64,000 bases of DNA from contig NZ_LT985361.1 of assembly GCF_900269665.1 (NCBI RefSeq), positions 4,430,723 through 4,494,722 of the forward strand, read 5' to 3'. The notes under the pieces were generated by a model that saw only the letters and a list, made by a program, of their open reading frames with translations, was not told the DNA's origin and did not search any database. Below are positions 17,326-25,890 of this stretch, piece by piece; within the stretch, counting starts at the first letter, position 1; each line of letters begins with the position of its first letter. A program made the translations under genes and the position numbers. Source of the stretch: Nocardia suismassiliense. GTDB taxonomy: Bacteria > Actinomycetota > Actinomycetes > Mycobacteriales > Mycobacteriaceae.

Positions 17326-18459
17326 TTAACCGATCGGCGAGTGTCCGAGCAGGACTCGCCCGGTGAACCGGGTCTGCTTGGCTCGGGGCAGCGGATGGAA
17401 CAGGCAGCCGTGCACATCCCGGTACAGCATCTCGAGCTCGCAGGCGCGCGAATAACCCAGCCCGCCAACGGTTTCGATGGCAAGGCGGACAGTGGCGATC
17501 AGCGCGTCCGCAGCCGCGGTCTTGCGGCTCAGGGTGCGGCTGGCGTAACTGTCGGTGTTGTCGAAGTGCAGGTTGTTCGAGCCGGCGAACATGGCCTCGA
17601 TCAGGTCGGCGGCAGTGGTGTGCGCGTTGGCCATTTCGCCGGCGAGTTGGAAGGTGGGTGCGTCGGCCCGGTCGGCCGCCAGGGCGGTGGCGAGGTCGAC
17701 CGCCGCGTCGGCGATGCCGAGGTAGGCCGCCATCACCAGCGGCATCGCCGCGCCCATCACGACGTTCAACAGCGGTGGCCAGACGTCGGCGCGGCGGAGC
17801 AGGGACACAGCGGCATCGGGCACGAAGACGTCGTCGAGAATCACGGTGTGCGAGCCGCTGGCCCGTAATCCCAATGTGTCCCAGGTCTTTTCGATACGAA
17901 CACCGGGTGCGCCGACCGGGATGGCGCAGTGCAGCACCTGCGGGCCGTCGGGCGCGTCCTCCCACCGAATACTGGTGACCAGCAGGGTGCCCGCCTCGAC
18001 GCCGCTGGCCGGCGCCTTGCGGGCGTGCACCCGATAGCCGCCCTCGACCTGCTCGGCGCGGCCGCTGGAACCGACCCAGTCCGCCGCGCCGGTGCTGATC
18101 AGGATCGCACCGTCGACCACCTTGCCGAACAGCGGTGCGGCGTCGATGCCGTGGTGGTGCCGCCAGACCTGCGCGGCGACGAGGTGGGTGTGCATCGCGA
18201 ACGCGACCGCGGTGGACGGGTCGTGGCGGCCGAGTTCACGCAGGATCTCGCCCATCTCGCGGTGCGTGGCGCCGCCGCCACCGAATGCGGCGGGCACCAG
18301 CGCGGCCGACAGGCCGGTGACGCGCAGCATCTCGAACGCGGTCGGGGAGAACTCGCCACTGTGGTCGCGGGCGGCAACTTCGGGGCGCAGGGCTTCGCCG
18401 ACCTGCCGCGCGAGCGCGACCCAGTCGGTGGTGGTGAGGTGAGCGGATGTTGTCGTCAT
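17326..18459 (-). CDS. Acyl-CoA dehydrogenase family flavoprotein
   Basis: A 377-residue acyl-CoA dehydrogenase-fold protein. Features include MLRVTGLSAALVPAAFGGGG, HDPSTAVAFAMHTHLVAAQV, the substrate/FAD loop TWDTLGLRASGSHTVILDDV, and the helical C-terminal domain ending PLPRAKQTRFTGRVLLG. The catalytic glutamate of classical enzymes is not evident, so it may be a flavin-dependent monooxygenase or nitroalkane-oxidase-like member. The ATG at 18459 is chosen over a longer in-frame extension to 18552, because that extension crosses the operator region. It is divergent from the HxlR regulator, with two palindromic operators between, which makes it the likely target of that regulator. Confidence 0.82.
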   Translation of the reverse strand: MTTTSAHLTTTDWVALARQVGEALRPEVAARDHSGEFSPTAFEMLRVTGLSAALVPAAFGGGGATHREMGEILRELGRHDPSTAVAFAMHTHLVAAQVWRHHHGIDAAPLFGKVVDGAILISTGAADWVGSSGRAEQVEGGYRVHARKAPASGVEAGTLLVTSIRWEDAPDGPQVLHCAIPVGAPGVRIEKTWDTLGLRASGSHTVILDDVFVPDAAVSLLRRADVWPPLLNVVMGAAMPLVMAAYLGIADAAVDLATALAADRADAPTFQLAGEMANAHTTAADLIEAMFAGSNNLHFDNTDSYASRTLSRKTAAADALIATVRLAIETVGGLGYSRACELEMLYRDVHGCLFHPLPRAKQTRFTGRVLLGHSPIG

Positions 18460-18493
18460 GTTTCGAAGGTAGGAACGGCCGCGATAACCGAAT

Positions 18494-18532
18494 AGTCCAG
18501 AAAGTGGACTCTTCCGGTCCAAGAAATGGACC
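18494..18532. promoter_or_regulatory. Twin palindromic operators between the ACAD and HxlR genes
   Basis: Two perfect 6-5-6 palindromes: AGTCCA-GAAAG-TGGACT (18494-18510) and GGTCCA-AGAAA-TGGACC (18516-18532). Both share the core GTCCA-N5-TGGAC and their centres are 22 bp apart, about two helical turns. They lie in the 91-bp divergent promoter and the second ends 18 bp before the HxlR start. This is the expected arrangement for an autoregulating HxlR dimer that also controls the divergent gene. Confidence 0.8.
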
Positions 18533-18550
18533 CCTGATCGCGAGGTGACC

Positions 18551-19240
18551 ATGACGACACCCGGTTACGGCCAGTACTGTCCGATCTCCCGGGCGCTCGA
18601 CGTCCTCGGTGAGCGCTGGTCGCTGCTGATCCTGCGTGATCTGCTGCTCGGCACGGCGCGCTACAACGATCTCGCCCGTGGCTTGCCGGGATTGTCGCGC
18701 AGTCTGCTGGCCAAACGGCTGCGGCAGTTCGAGCGGGCGGGGCTGGTCGAGAAGGTCGGCTCGGCGTATCTGCTCACCGCGGCGGGCCGGGAACTGGAGC
18801 CGATCCTGTTCGGTCTCGGGGAGTGGGGTGCACGGTGGGCCTTCAGTGCTCCGCGGCAGGCCGAGCTGGATCCGGCGGTGCTGGTGTGGTGGATGCACAC
18901 ACGCCTGGACACCTCGTCGTTTCCCGGCAAACGACATGTGCTCGCCGTCCGCTTCACCGATGTGCCGCACCGATTCTGGATCGTCGTCGAGTCCGGGGTG
19001 CCGTCGGTGTGCGCGGCCGATCCCGGTTATCCGGTCGACGTCGCCATCATCTCCGACGTCGGCTCGTTGTATCTGGTGTGGCTCGGCAAATTGCCGGTGC
19101 TACAGGCGATTCGGACCGGGCGGCTGTCCTTCGCCGGTCCGGCCGCGCTGACCCGCCGGATGCCGTCGGTGCTCCGGTTGAGTCCGATGGCGCCGTACAC
19201 CGGTGCGGTGCCGGTCGACTTCGCTTCGCGCGCTTCGTAA
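18551..19240 (+). CDS. HxlR-family transcriptional regulator
   Basis: A 229-residue regulator. The N-terminal winged HTH of the HxlR family is at residues about 9-95 (YGQYCPISRALDVLGERWSL, then RYNDLARGLPGLSRSLLAKR). The C-terminal half (KRHVLAVRFTDVPHRFWIVV onward) resembles the SCP-2-like domain often fused to HxlR proteins in actinobacteria, which may bind an acyl ligand. The ATG at 18551 has CGAGG just upstream. The conserved early cysteine (YCPI) is present, so redox sensing is possible. It is divergent from the acyl-CoA dehydrogenase and probably represses both promoters through the twin palindromes. Confidence 0.88.
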   Translation: MTTPGYGQYCPISRALDVLGERWSLLILRDLLLGTARYNDLARGLPGLSRSLLAKRLRQFERAGLVEKVGSAYLLTAAGRELEPILFGLGEWGARWAFSAPRQAELDPAVLVWWMHTRLDTSSFPGKRHVLAVRFTDVPHRFWIVVESGVPSVCAADPGYPVDVAIISDVGSLYLVWLGKLPVLQAIRTGRLSFAGPAALTRRMPSVLRLSPMAPYTGAVPVDFASRAS

Positions 19241-19257
19241 TCGAGTGCGGCGCCGGT

Positions 19258-19288
19258 CCGGACCTCGAACCCGTGGGTCGAGGTCCGG
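19258..19288. terminator. Bidirectional hairpin between HxlR and ACAD genes
   Basis: An 11-bp perfect stem CCGGACCTCGA (19258-19268) / TCGAGGTCCGG (19278-19288) with a 9-base loop, in the 57-bp gap between convergent stops. Confidence 0.75.
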
Positions 19289-19297
19289 GTGCACGTC

Positions 19298-20587
19298 CTA
19301 CAGGTTGCCGACGATGTGTTCGAGGCGCTGGGCGACGAGCTCGCGGGCCTTTTCGCGCAGGGCCGGGCGGTAGCCGCTGGGGTAGACGGGATCGCCCGGC
19401 GCGTAGTCCTTGAGGACCTCCTTGGCGAGGGTGATCTTGTGTACCTCGGTGGGGCCGTCGGCGATCGCCATCACCTCGGCGTAGTTCATCATGTCCACGA
19501 AGGGCAGGTCGGTGCTGACGCCGATCGCGCCGTGCAGATGCAGTGCGCGCTGGGCGATGTCGTGCATCACCTTGGGCATGGCCACCTTGATGGCGGCAAT
19601 GTCCTTGCGCACCTTCAGGTAGTCCTGTTCCTTGTCGATGCGCCACGCGGTGCGTAGCACCAGCAGGCGGAACTGCTCCATCTCGATCCAGCTGTCCGCG
19701 ATGCGTTCCTGGGTCATCTGCAGGCCGGCCAGCGGGCCCTTGCGCATGGGACGAGAGACCGCGCGTTCGGCCATCATGTCGAAGGCCTTGCGCACCAACG
19801 CGACCGTGCGCATGGCGTGGTGCACGCGGCCGCCGCCGAGGCGGGTCTGCGCGACGATGAAGCCTTGGCCTTCGGCGCCGAGCAGGTGGTCGGCGGGGAC
19901 GCGGACGTCGGGGAAGCGCAGGGGGCCCTCGTGCTCGCTGAACCCGTGCACGTGGAAGTTCTTGACGATCTCCAGGCCGGGGGTGTCGGCGGGCACGATG
20001 AACATCGACATGCCCTGGTACGGGCTGACTTCGGTGTTGGTGACCACCATGACGATGTGGAAGCTGGCGAACTGGGCGTTGGAGTTGAACCACTTCTCGC
20101 CGTTGATCACCCAGTGGTCGCCGTCGCGCACGGCGCGCGTCTTGAACGTCGTCGGGTCCGAGCCGCCGGTGGGTTCGGTCATCACATAACAAGAACCGAT
20201 CTCGCCGGCCAGCAGCGGCGCCAGGTATTTCGCCTTCTGCTCCGCGGTGCCGTAGTGCGCGAGGATCTCGGCGTTACCGGAATCCGGTGCCTGGCAACCG
20301 AAGACCGACGGTGCCCAGAACGAGGTGCCGAGCACCTCGTTGAGCAGGGCCAGCTTCATCTGCCCGTAGCCCTGGCCGCCGAGCTCGGGACCGAGGTGGC
20401 AGGCCCACAGTCCCTGCTCCTTGACCTGTTCCTTGAGCGGGCGCATGAGCGCCATCGCCTCTTTGTCGGTGCGGTCGTAGGGGTTCGGGTAGAGCAGATC
20501 GAGCGGCTCCACCTCGGTGCGGACAAATTCCGCCGCCCAGTCCAGCTTCTGCTGGAAGTCCGGGTCGGTCTCGAAATCCCAAGCCAT
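19298..20587 (-). CDS. Acyl-CoA dehydrogenase
   Basis: A 429-residue acyl-CoA dehydrogenase with the full family order: helical N-terminal domain (DPDFQQKLDWAAEFVRTEVE), FAD-binding beta domain with CYVMTEPTGGSDPTTFKTRA and WVINGEKWFNSNAQFASFHI, and a C-terminal helical domain with LHLHGAIGVSTDLPFVDMMN and IADGPTEVHKITLAKEVLKD. It is slightly long, as in the FadE-type enzymes of mycolata. It oxidises an acyl-CoA to the enoyl-CoA and passes electrons to ETF. It begins 2 bp after the TetR stop, so the two are co-transcribed. Confidence 0.92.
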   Translation of the reverse strand: MAWDFETDPDFQQKLDWAAEFVRTEVEPLDLLYPNPYDRTDKEAMALMRPLKEQVKEQGLWACHLGPELGGQGYGQMKLALLNEVLGTSFWAPSVFGCQAPDSGNAEILAHYGTAEQKAKYLAPLLAGEIGSCYVMTEPTGGSDPTTFKTRAVRDGDHWVINGEKWFNSNAQFASFHIVMVVTNTEVSPYQGMSMFIVPADTPGLEIVKNFHVHGFSEHEGPLRFPDVRVPADHLLGAEGQGFIVAQTRLGGGRVHHAMRTVALVRKAFDMMAERAVSRPMRKGPLAGLQMTQERIADSWIEMEQFRLLVLRTAWRIDKEQDYLKVRKDIAAIKVAMPKVMHDIAQRALHLHGAIGVSTDLPFVDMMNYAEVMAIADGPTEVHKITLAKEVLKDYAPGDPVYPSGYRPALREKARELVAQRLEHIVGNL

Positions 20588-20589
20588 GG

Positions 20590-21243
20590 TCAGCCTTTCG
20601 TATGGTTGTCGGACGTGCTCACCACGCCGTCGAGGAAGGTGGTCGCGAGGATGTCGGCGATCTCGGCGGGGGAGTGCTCGCCGTGCGGCCGATACCAGAA
20701 GGTCACCATGTTCAGCATGCCGAGCACGCTGTTGGTGACCACGTGGTCGTCGGTGCGCAACAGGCTGGCGGCGTGGCCCGCGTCGATCGTCCGCTGCCAG
20801 CAGTGCTGCACCCGGTCGCGGAGTTCTTGTAGCTGCGCGCCGCGTTCACCGCTGAGCGCGGTGACGTCGCGCAGCTGGATCGCGACCTCGCGGCGGTGAT
20901 CGATGATCAGCCCGACGTGGCTGTGGATCAGCTTGCGCAGCTTGGTGATCGGGTCGTCGGCGCTCGCGGTGATGCGTTCGGCGTCGACCAGCATCAGCTG
21001 AATGTAGTCGTGCAGGATCTGCCAGAGCAGTTCCTCCTTGGAACCGATGTGGTAGTACAGCGCGCCGCGCTGCACGTCGGCGCGGTCGCCGATCTCCGCG
21101 ACGCCGGTGCCGTGGAATCCCTTCTCCGCGAACAGCTCTACCGCGGCGCGCACGATGCGTTGCCGGGTGTCGCCCGCCGTCGATTCGGCGGCCGGCGGGC
21201 GGCCGCGGCGGCGGGTCGGTGCGATATCGGGTCCCCGGGTCAT
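20590..21243 (-). CDS. TetR-family transcriptional regulator
   Basis: A 217-residue TetR regulator. After a disordered arginine/proline-rich leader, the HTH lies at residues about 26-72 (DTRQRIVRAAVELFAEKGFH, then VAEIGDRADVQRGALYYHIG). A helical ligand domain follows (ITKLRKLIHSHVGLIIDHRR... and SVLGMLNMVTFWYRPHGEHS). The WYRP.GE.S pattern and the company of acyl-CoA dehydrogenase, ADH and SDR genes resemble regulators that sense acyl-CoA, such as KstR2, but the ligand is not readable. It sits third in a four-gene minus-strand series and probably controls it from the site near 23126-23154. Confidence 0.88.
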   Translation of the reverse strand: MTRGPDIAPTRRRGRPPAAESTAGDTRQRIVRAAVELFAEKGFHGTGVAEIGDRADVQRGALYYHIGSKEELLWQILHDYIQLMLVDAERITASADDPITKLRKLIHSHVGLIIDHRREVAIQLRDVTALSGERGAQLQELRDRVQHCWQRTIDAGHAASLLRTDDHVVTNSVLGMLNMVTFWYRPHGEHSPAEIADILATTFLDGVVSTSDNHTKG

Positions 21244-21325
21244 AGGCTCACCGCGCTCGGTCGCGTCCGATACCGGTGCGATATCGGCGGCGCCTCATTC
21301 CCCCGCGTGGAGTGCGATGGGGCAC

Positions 21326-22375
21326 TCATCGGGCCGGGTCCAGCACGACCTTGCTCACCCCGTCCGCGCGCTCGGCGAACAACCGGTAGGCGTCCGGGCC
21401 CTCGGACATCGGAAGCGGATGGGTGACAACGGCTTCGGGACGTAGCCTGCCCGCCGCGGTGAGCTTCAGCAAGGTGGGTAGCTCGTACTGGATCGAGCAC
21501 AGGCCGATATGGAACTCGAGCTCCTTGACCTGAGCCAGTGGCATATGGAACGGGTAGGCCCGGTTCTGGTTGACGCCGATGACGCTCACCCGGCCGCGGT
21601 GGCCGACCGCGCTGATGGCCAGCTTGATGGTGGCGTCGGCGCCGACGGCTTCGATCGCGACATCGGCGCCGCCGTCGAGCATGTCGCGGATCGCGAGCTT
21701 GGGGTCGTCGGCCTCGATCGGCTCGGCGCCGAGTTCGGCGGCCTGCTTGCGGCGCTCGGGGATCAGGTCGACGCCGAGCACCCGCGCCGCACCCATCGCG
21801 AACGCCGACTGGATCGCCATCAACCCGACCGGGCCGAGGCCGATGACCACGACGGTCTCGCCGGGCGCGATGCGCGCACGCCGGGCGCCGTACCAAGCGG
21901 TGGGCGCGTTGTCGGTGAGCACCACCGCGGCGGCGTCGCTGACTTCCTCGGGCAGCCGCACCAGGTTCCCGTCGGCGTGCGGCACGGCGAGCAGCTCGGC
22001 CTGCCCGCCGGGCAGTGCGCCACCGAGCCCGTAGCAGGCGTCGATCGCCAGCGGCGTGCGCTCGCAGGCGGCCACGATGCCGACCCGGCATTTGGCGCAG
22101 CGGTCGCATCCGGCGGATGCGGCCACCAGCACCCGGTCGCCGACCGCGAGGCGACGCACCTCCGGGCCGAGTTCGACGATCTCGCCGACGGCTTCGTGGC
22201 CGACGCTGTAACCGGTCTTGTCGGTGAAGCCGTGCCCGCCGTAGATGTGCAGGTCACTGCCGCAGATGCCGGTCGCGGTGACCCGGATGATCGCGCTGTC
22301 CGGCGCGGTGAGGGTGGGGTCGGGCACGTCGGAGTACGAGATCTGCCGCGGGCCTTGGTAAGTCAGTGCTTTCAT
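21326..22375 (-). CDS. Zinc-dependent alcohol dehydrogenase (medium-chain)
   Basis: A 349-residue MDR-family dehydrogenase. Catalytic zinc ligands are C38 (GICGSD), H60 and E61 (GHEAVGE). The structural-zinc cysteine cluster is AGCDRCAKCRVGIVAAC, and the NAD(P) fold is VVVIGLGPVGLMAIQSAFAM. It probably oxidises a secondary alcohol or polyol intermediate. The start ATG at 22375 overlaps the stop of the SDR by 4 bp (ATGA), so translation is coupled. The frame is open further upstream, inside the SDR gene, but that part is a shadow. Confidence 0.9.
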   Translation of the reverse strand: MKALTYQGPRQISYSDVPDPTLTAPDSAIIRVTATGICGSDLHIYGGHGFTDKTGYSVGHEAVGEIVELGPEVRRLAVGDRVLVAASAGCDRCAKCRVGIVAACERTPLAIDACYGLGGALPGGQAELLAVPHADGNLVRLPEEVSDAAAVVLTDNAPTAWYGARRARIAPGETVVVIGLGPVGLMAIQSAFAMGAARVLGVDLIPERRKQAAELGAEPIEADDPKLAIRDMLDGGADVAIEAVGADATIKLAISAVGHRGRVSVIGVNQNRAYPFHMPLAQVKELEFHIGLCSIQYELPTLLKLTAAGRLRPEAVVTHPLPMSEGPDAYRLFAERADGVSKVVLDPAR

Positions 22376-23112
22376 CGCCAACCGCCGTCCAGTGCGAGGG
22401 TGGCGCCGGTGCAGAAGGCAGCGGCGTCCGTGGCGAAGAATATTGCGGCACCCACGATCTCGTGCGGTTGGCCGACTCGTTGCTGGGCGTTGAGAGTGTC
22501 GAGGTGCGTGCGCATCTCGTCGGTCCAAGCCTTGGAGATGTCGGTGGCGAAGGCGCCGCACTGAATCGTGTTGACCCGCACCGTCGGTCCGAAACTCTGC
22601 GCGAGACCCGCGGTGAGCGTGTTCAATCCGGCCTTCGCGGCGGCATAGGGCAGCGCGAACGGCGCGGGCCGGACCGCCTCGATCGAGGAGATGTTGATGA
22701 TCGAACCGCCGCCGTCGGCCGCCATTCGGGTGCCGATCAGCGAGGAGATCCGGAACGGCCCTTTGAGGTTCACGCCGATCACCTTGTCGAACAGGGCCTC
22801 CGAGACCTGATCCAGGCTCGGGTAGAGGGGGGAGAGGCCCGCGTTGTTCACCAGCACGTCGACCCGGCCGAATTCGGCGTACACGGTCTCCACCAGTGCG
22901 TCGCACTGCGCCCAGTCGCTGACATTGCAGGCCACCGGCAGCGCCCGGCGGCCGTGGGTGGTGCGCACCTGCTCCGCCAGTGCCACGCAACTGTCGAGTT
23001 TGCGGCTGGCGATCACCACGTCCGCACCCGCCGCGGCGAACGCGAGCACCATCTCTTTGCCGAGGCCCCGGCTACCGCCGGTCACCACGACGACCTTGTC
23101 TTTCAGCGACAC
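22372..23112 (-). CDS. Short-chain dehydrogenase/reductase
   Basis: A 246-residue classical SDR. It has the cofactor motif TGGSRGLG, the NNAG motif (VLVNNAGLSPL), catalytic serine region IINISSIEAV, the active-site Y and K in PYAAAKAG, and a C-terminal FCTGATLALDGGW. The GTG at 23112, with GGGAG six bases upstream, gives a start at VSLKDKVVVVTGG; the longer start at 23178 would cross the operator sequence. It is the first gene of the SDR-ADH-TetR-ACAD series and is divergent from malate synthase. Confidence 0.9.
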   Translation of the reverse strand: MSLKDKVVVVTGGSRGLGKEMVLAFAAAGADVVIASRKLDSCVALAEQVRTTHGRRALPVACNVSDWAQCDALVETVYAEFGRVDVLVNNAGLSPLYPSLDQVSEALFDKVIGVNLKGPFRISSLIGTRMAADGGGSIINISSIEAVRPAPFALPYAAAKAGLNTLTAGLAQSFGPTVRVNTIQCGAFATDISKAWTDEMRTHLDTLNAQQRVGQPHEIVGAAIFFATDAAAFCTGATLALDGGWR

Positions 23113-23125
23113 GCACACTCCCGCT

Positions 23126-23154
23126 CGATCAGTAAATGTTCCGATCAGTACATT
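23126..23154. promoter_or_regulatory. Candidate TetR operator in the SDR promoter
   Basis: Two direct copies of CGATCAGTA (23126-23134 and 23142-23150), 16 bp apart, overlap an inverted repeat AATGT-10-ACATT (23135-23154). The site is directly upstream of the SDR start on the minus strand. It is the likely binding site of the TetR regulator encoded in the same series, but this is inference. Confidence 0.55.
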
Positions 23155-23359
23155 AAATCGCGGCGGCGATACAATCAAGGGGCTGTCCGGCCGACCGTCG
23201 ACACCCCGCGACGCGCCGACTGATCGATCCCCTCACGATCGGCGTGCCGAAATTCCCACGGCGAGAGGCCGCGTTCGACCCGGTACGGGGTGTTATCACT
23301 ACCCACGGGTAACATGGATGCGTCTTTCCCACCCGGCTTTCTCAGAAGTGAGGCAGTAG

Positions 23360-25537
23360 ATGACAGAGCGGATTCAGGTCGGCGGGCTTCAGGTGGCCAG
23401 CGTTCTCCACGAGTTCATCGAGAACCAGGCGCTCCCCGGATCCGGCGTAGATTCCGCCGCGTTCTGGGCCGGAGCCGAGCAGGTCATCAACGATCTCGCA
23501 CCGCGCAATCGCGCGCTGCTCGCCGAACGCGACGAGATCCAGGGCAAGGTCGACGCCTGGCACGCCGAGCACCCCGGCGCGAACTACGACAAGGCCGCCT
23601 ACAAGAGCTTCCTGAGCGAAATCGGCTACCTGCGCCCCGAACCCGCCGATTTCCAGATCGCCACCCAGAACGTGGACACCGAGATCGCCACCACCGCGGG
23701 CCCGCAGCTCGTGGTGCCGGTGATGAACGCCCGCTTCGCGATCAACGCCGCCAACGCGCGCTGGGGCTCGCTCTACGACGCGCTCTACGGCACCGACGCC
23801 ATCTCCGAGGCCAACGGCGCGGAGAAGGGCAAGGGCTACAACAAGGTTCGCGGCGACAAGGTCATCGAGTGGGCGCGCAACTTCCTCGACGACTCCGCGA
23901 CCCTGATCACCGGCTCGCACATCGGCTCGACCTCCTACAAGATCGTCGACGGTGAGCTCGAGGTCGGCCTGGAGGACGGCACCGAGATCGGTCTCGCCGA
24001 TCCGTCGCAGCTCGTCGGCTACCTCGGCGATCCGGCCGCGCCGACCGCAGTGTTGTTGAAGCACAACGGTTTGCACATCGAGATCCAGATCGATCCCGAG
24101 TCGCCGGTCGGCAGCACCGACACCGCGGGCGTCAAGGACCTGGTGCTCGAGTCCGCGATCACCACGATCATGGACTTCGAGGATTCGGTGGCGGCGGTGG
24201 ACGCCGAGGACAAGGTTCTCTGCTACCGCAACTGGCTCGGCCTGATGAAGGGCGACCTCGCCGAAAAGGTCAGCAAGGGCGACAAGACCTTCACCCGTAC
24301 CATGAACCCCGACCGCGTCTACACCGCGCTCGACGGCAGTGACCTTGTGCTGCACGGTCGTTCGCTGCTGTTCGTGCGCAACGTCGGTCACCTGATGACC
24401 AGCGATGCCATCCTCGACGCCGAGGGCAACGAGGTGCCCGAAGGCATCATGGACGGCCTGGTCACCTCGCTCGTCGCCACCCACTCGCTGCGCGGCGACA
24501 CCGAGCTGAAGAACAGCCGCACCGGCTCGGTCTACATCGTGAAGCCGAAGATGCACGGCCCCGACGAGGTCGCGTTCACCAACGAACTGTTCGGCCGGAT
24601 CGAGGACGTGCTCGGCCTGCCGCGCAACACCCTCAAGGTCGGCATCATGGACGAGGAACGCCGCACCACGGTGAACCTCAAGGCCTGCATCCAGGCCGCC
24701 GCCGACCGCGTCGTGTTCATCAACACCGGCTTCCTCGACCGCACCGGCGACGAGATCCACACCTCCATGGAGGCCGGGCCGATGGTCCGCAAGGCCGACA
24801 TGAAGGCCCAGCAGTGGATCAAGTCCTACGAGGACTGGAACGTCGACACCGGCCTGGCCACCGGGCTGCCCGGCAAGGCGCAGATCGGCAAGGGCATGTG
24901 GGCGATGCCGGATCTGATGCACGACATGCTCGAGCAGAAGATCGGGCACCCGAAGGCGGGCGCCAACACCGCGTGGGTGCCGTCGCCCACCGCCGCCACC
25001 CTGCACGTCACCCACTACCACCAGGTGAACGTGCTGGAACGGCAGCAGGAGATCATCAAGGGCGGCCCGCGCGCCACCGTCGACCAGATCCTCGAAATCC
25101 CGCTCGCCGCGGCACCGAACTGGTCCGCCGAGCAGAAGCAGCAGGAACTGGACAACAACTCCCAGTCCATCCTCGGCTACGTGGTGCGCTGGATCGACCA
25201 GGGCGTCGGCTGCTCCAAGGTCCCCGACATCGAAGACGTCGCCCTCATGGAAGACCGTGCCACCCTGCGCATTTCGAGCCAGCTGATGGCGAACTGGCTG
25301 CGCCACGGCATCGTCACCGCCGACGAGGTGGTCGCCAGCCTGGAACGGATGGCACCGGTGGTCGACCGCCAGAACGACGGCGACCCGAACTACCGGCCAC
25401 TGTCGCCGGACTTCGCGGGGAGTATCGCCTTCCAGGCGGCCAAGGAGTTGATCCTGGAGGGGACAAAGCAGCCCAACGGGTACACCGAGCCGATTTTGCA
25501 TCGGCGTCGGCGGGAGGCCAAGGAAGCCTGCAAGTAG
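23360..25537 (+). CDS. glcB: Malate synthase G
   Basis: A 725-residue malate synthase of the G isoform, which condenses glyoxylate with acetyl-CoA to give malate. The family landmarks are present: VVPVMNARFAINAANARWGS, the TIM-barrel strand with TTIMDFEDSVAAVDAEDKV, GRSLLFVRNVGHLMT and the C-terminal plug with LRISSQLMANWLRHGI. The length matches the G isoform (about 720-740), not the A isoform. Mycobacteria carry glcB close to gcvB, as here, so glycine and glyoxylate metabolism are neighbours. It is transcribed divergently from the SDR gene and ends at a strong hairpin. Confidence 0.96.
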   Translation: MTERIQVGGLQVASVLHEFIENQALPGSGVDSAAFWAGAEQVINDLAPRNRALLAERDEIQGKVDAWHAEHPGANYDKAAYKSFLSEIGYLRPEPADFQIATQNVDTEIATTAGPQLVVPVMNARFAINAANARWGSLYDALYGTDAISEANGAEKGKGYNKVRGDKVIEWARNFLDDSATLITGSHIGSTSYKIVDGELEVGLEDGTEIGLADPSQLVGYLGDPAAPTAVLLKHNGLHIEIQIDPESPVGSTDTAGVKDLVLESAITTIMDFEDSVAAVDAEDKVLCYRNWLGLMKGDLAEKVSKGDKTFTRTMNPDRVYTALDGSDLVLHGRSLLFVRNVGHLMTSDAILDAEGNEVPEGIMDGLVTSLVATHSLRGDTELKNSRTGSVYIVKPKMHGPDEVAFTNELFGRIEDVLGLPRNTLKVGIMDEERRTTVNLKACIQAAADRVVFINTGFLDRTGDEIHTSMEAGPMVRKADMKAQQWIKSYEDWNVDTGLATGLPGKAQIGKGMWAMPDLMHDMLEQKIGHPKAGANTAWVPSPTAATLHVTHYHQVNVLERQQEIIKGGPRATVDQILEIPLAAAPNWSAEQKQQELDNNSQSILGYVVRWIDQGVGCSKVPDIEDVALMEDRATLRISSQLMANWLRHGIVTADEVVASLERMAPVVDRQNDGDPNYRPLSPDFAGSIAFQAAKELILEGTKQPNGYTEPILHRRRREAKEACK

Positions 25538-25585
25538 GGTGACGTGCAGTGCTGAAAAGTAGCGTCTAGCAGCTCTTTTCAGATT

Positions 25586-25621
25586 GAGGCCCCGCATCGG
25601 AGACACTCGATGCGGGGCCTC
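25586..25621 (+). terminator. Terminator after malate synthase
   Basis: A perfect 14-bp stem GAGGCCCCGCATCG (25586-25599) / CGATGCGGGGCCTC (25608-25621) with an 8-base loop, followed by TTCC. Its right arm runs into the left copy of the ~62-bp direct repeat. Confidence 0.88.
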
Positions 25622-25680
25622 TTCCATTGCTGGAGATCAGCTCGAATAACGGTCCGTCACGCTCAAAACGGTCACAGGCC
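25618..25680. repeat. Direct repeat, left copy, flanking the P450 block
   Basis: About 62 bp beginning CCTCTTCCATT and containing the identical run CTCGAATAACGGTCCGTCAC. It matches 29347-29409 with about five substitutions and one 1-base indel. It starts inside the last bases of the malate synthase terminator. Confidence 0.85.
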
Positions 25681-25890
25681 CGGAGTGTGTAGCCGTAGTC
25701 GCAAATGCTGTCTACCGGCGGATCTGCGCCATCTCTCTTCGAGCGATACTCATACGGCGCAAGTCGCCTGACCGGTGACCGTTCGGCAGCAGTCAACCCC
25801 CCGGATCCCTCGCGGGCTGGATTCGGACTCGAGACAGTTTGCGCCCAGTTCCGTATCGTGTGTTTCGTAACCGAAGGGAACAATCGCGCT

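Noticed and set aside
25705..25890. N-terminal extension of the cytochrome P450
   Set aside because: The extension reads through intergenic DNA just beyond the direct repeat and lacks any P450 or signal-peptide character.
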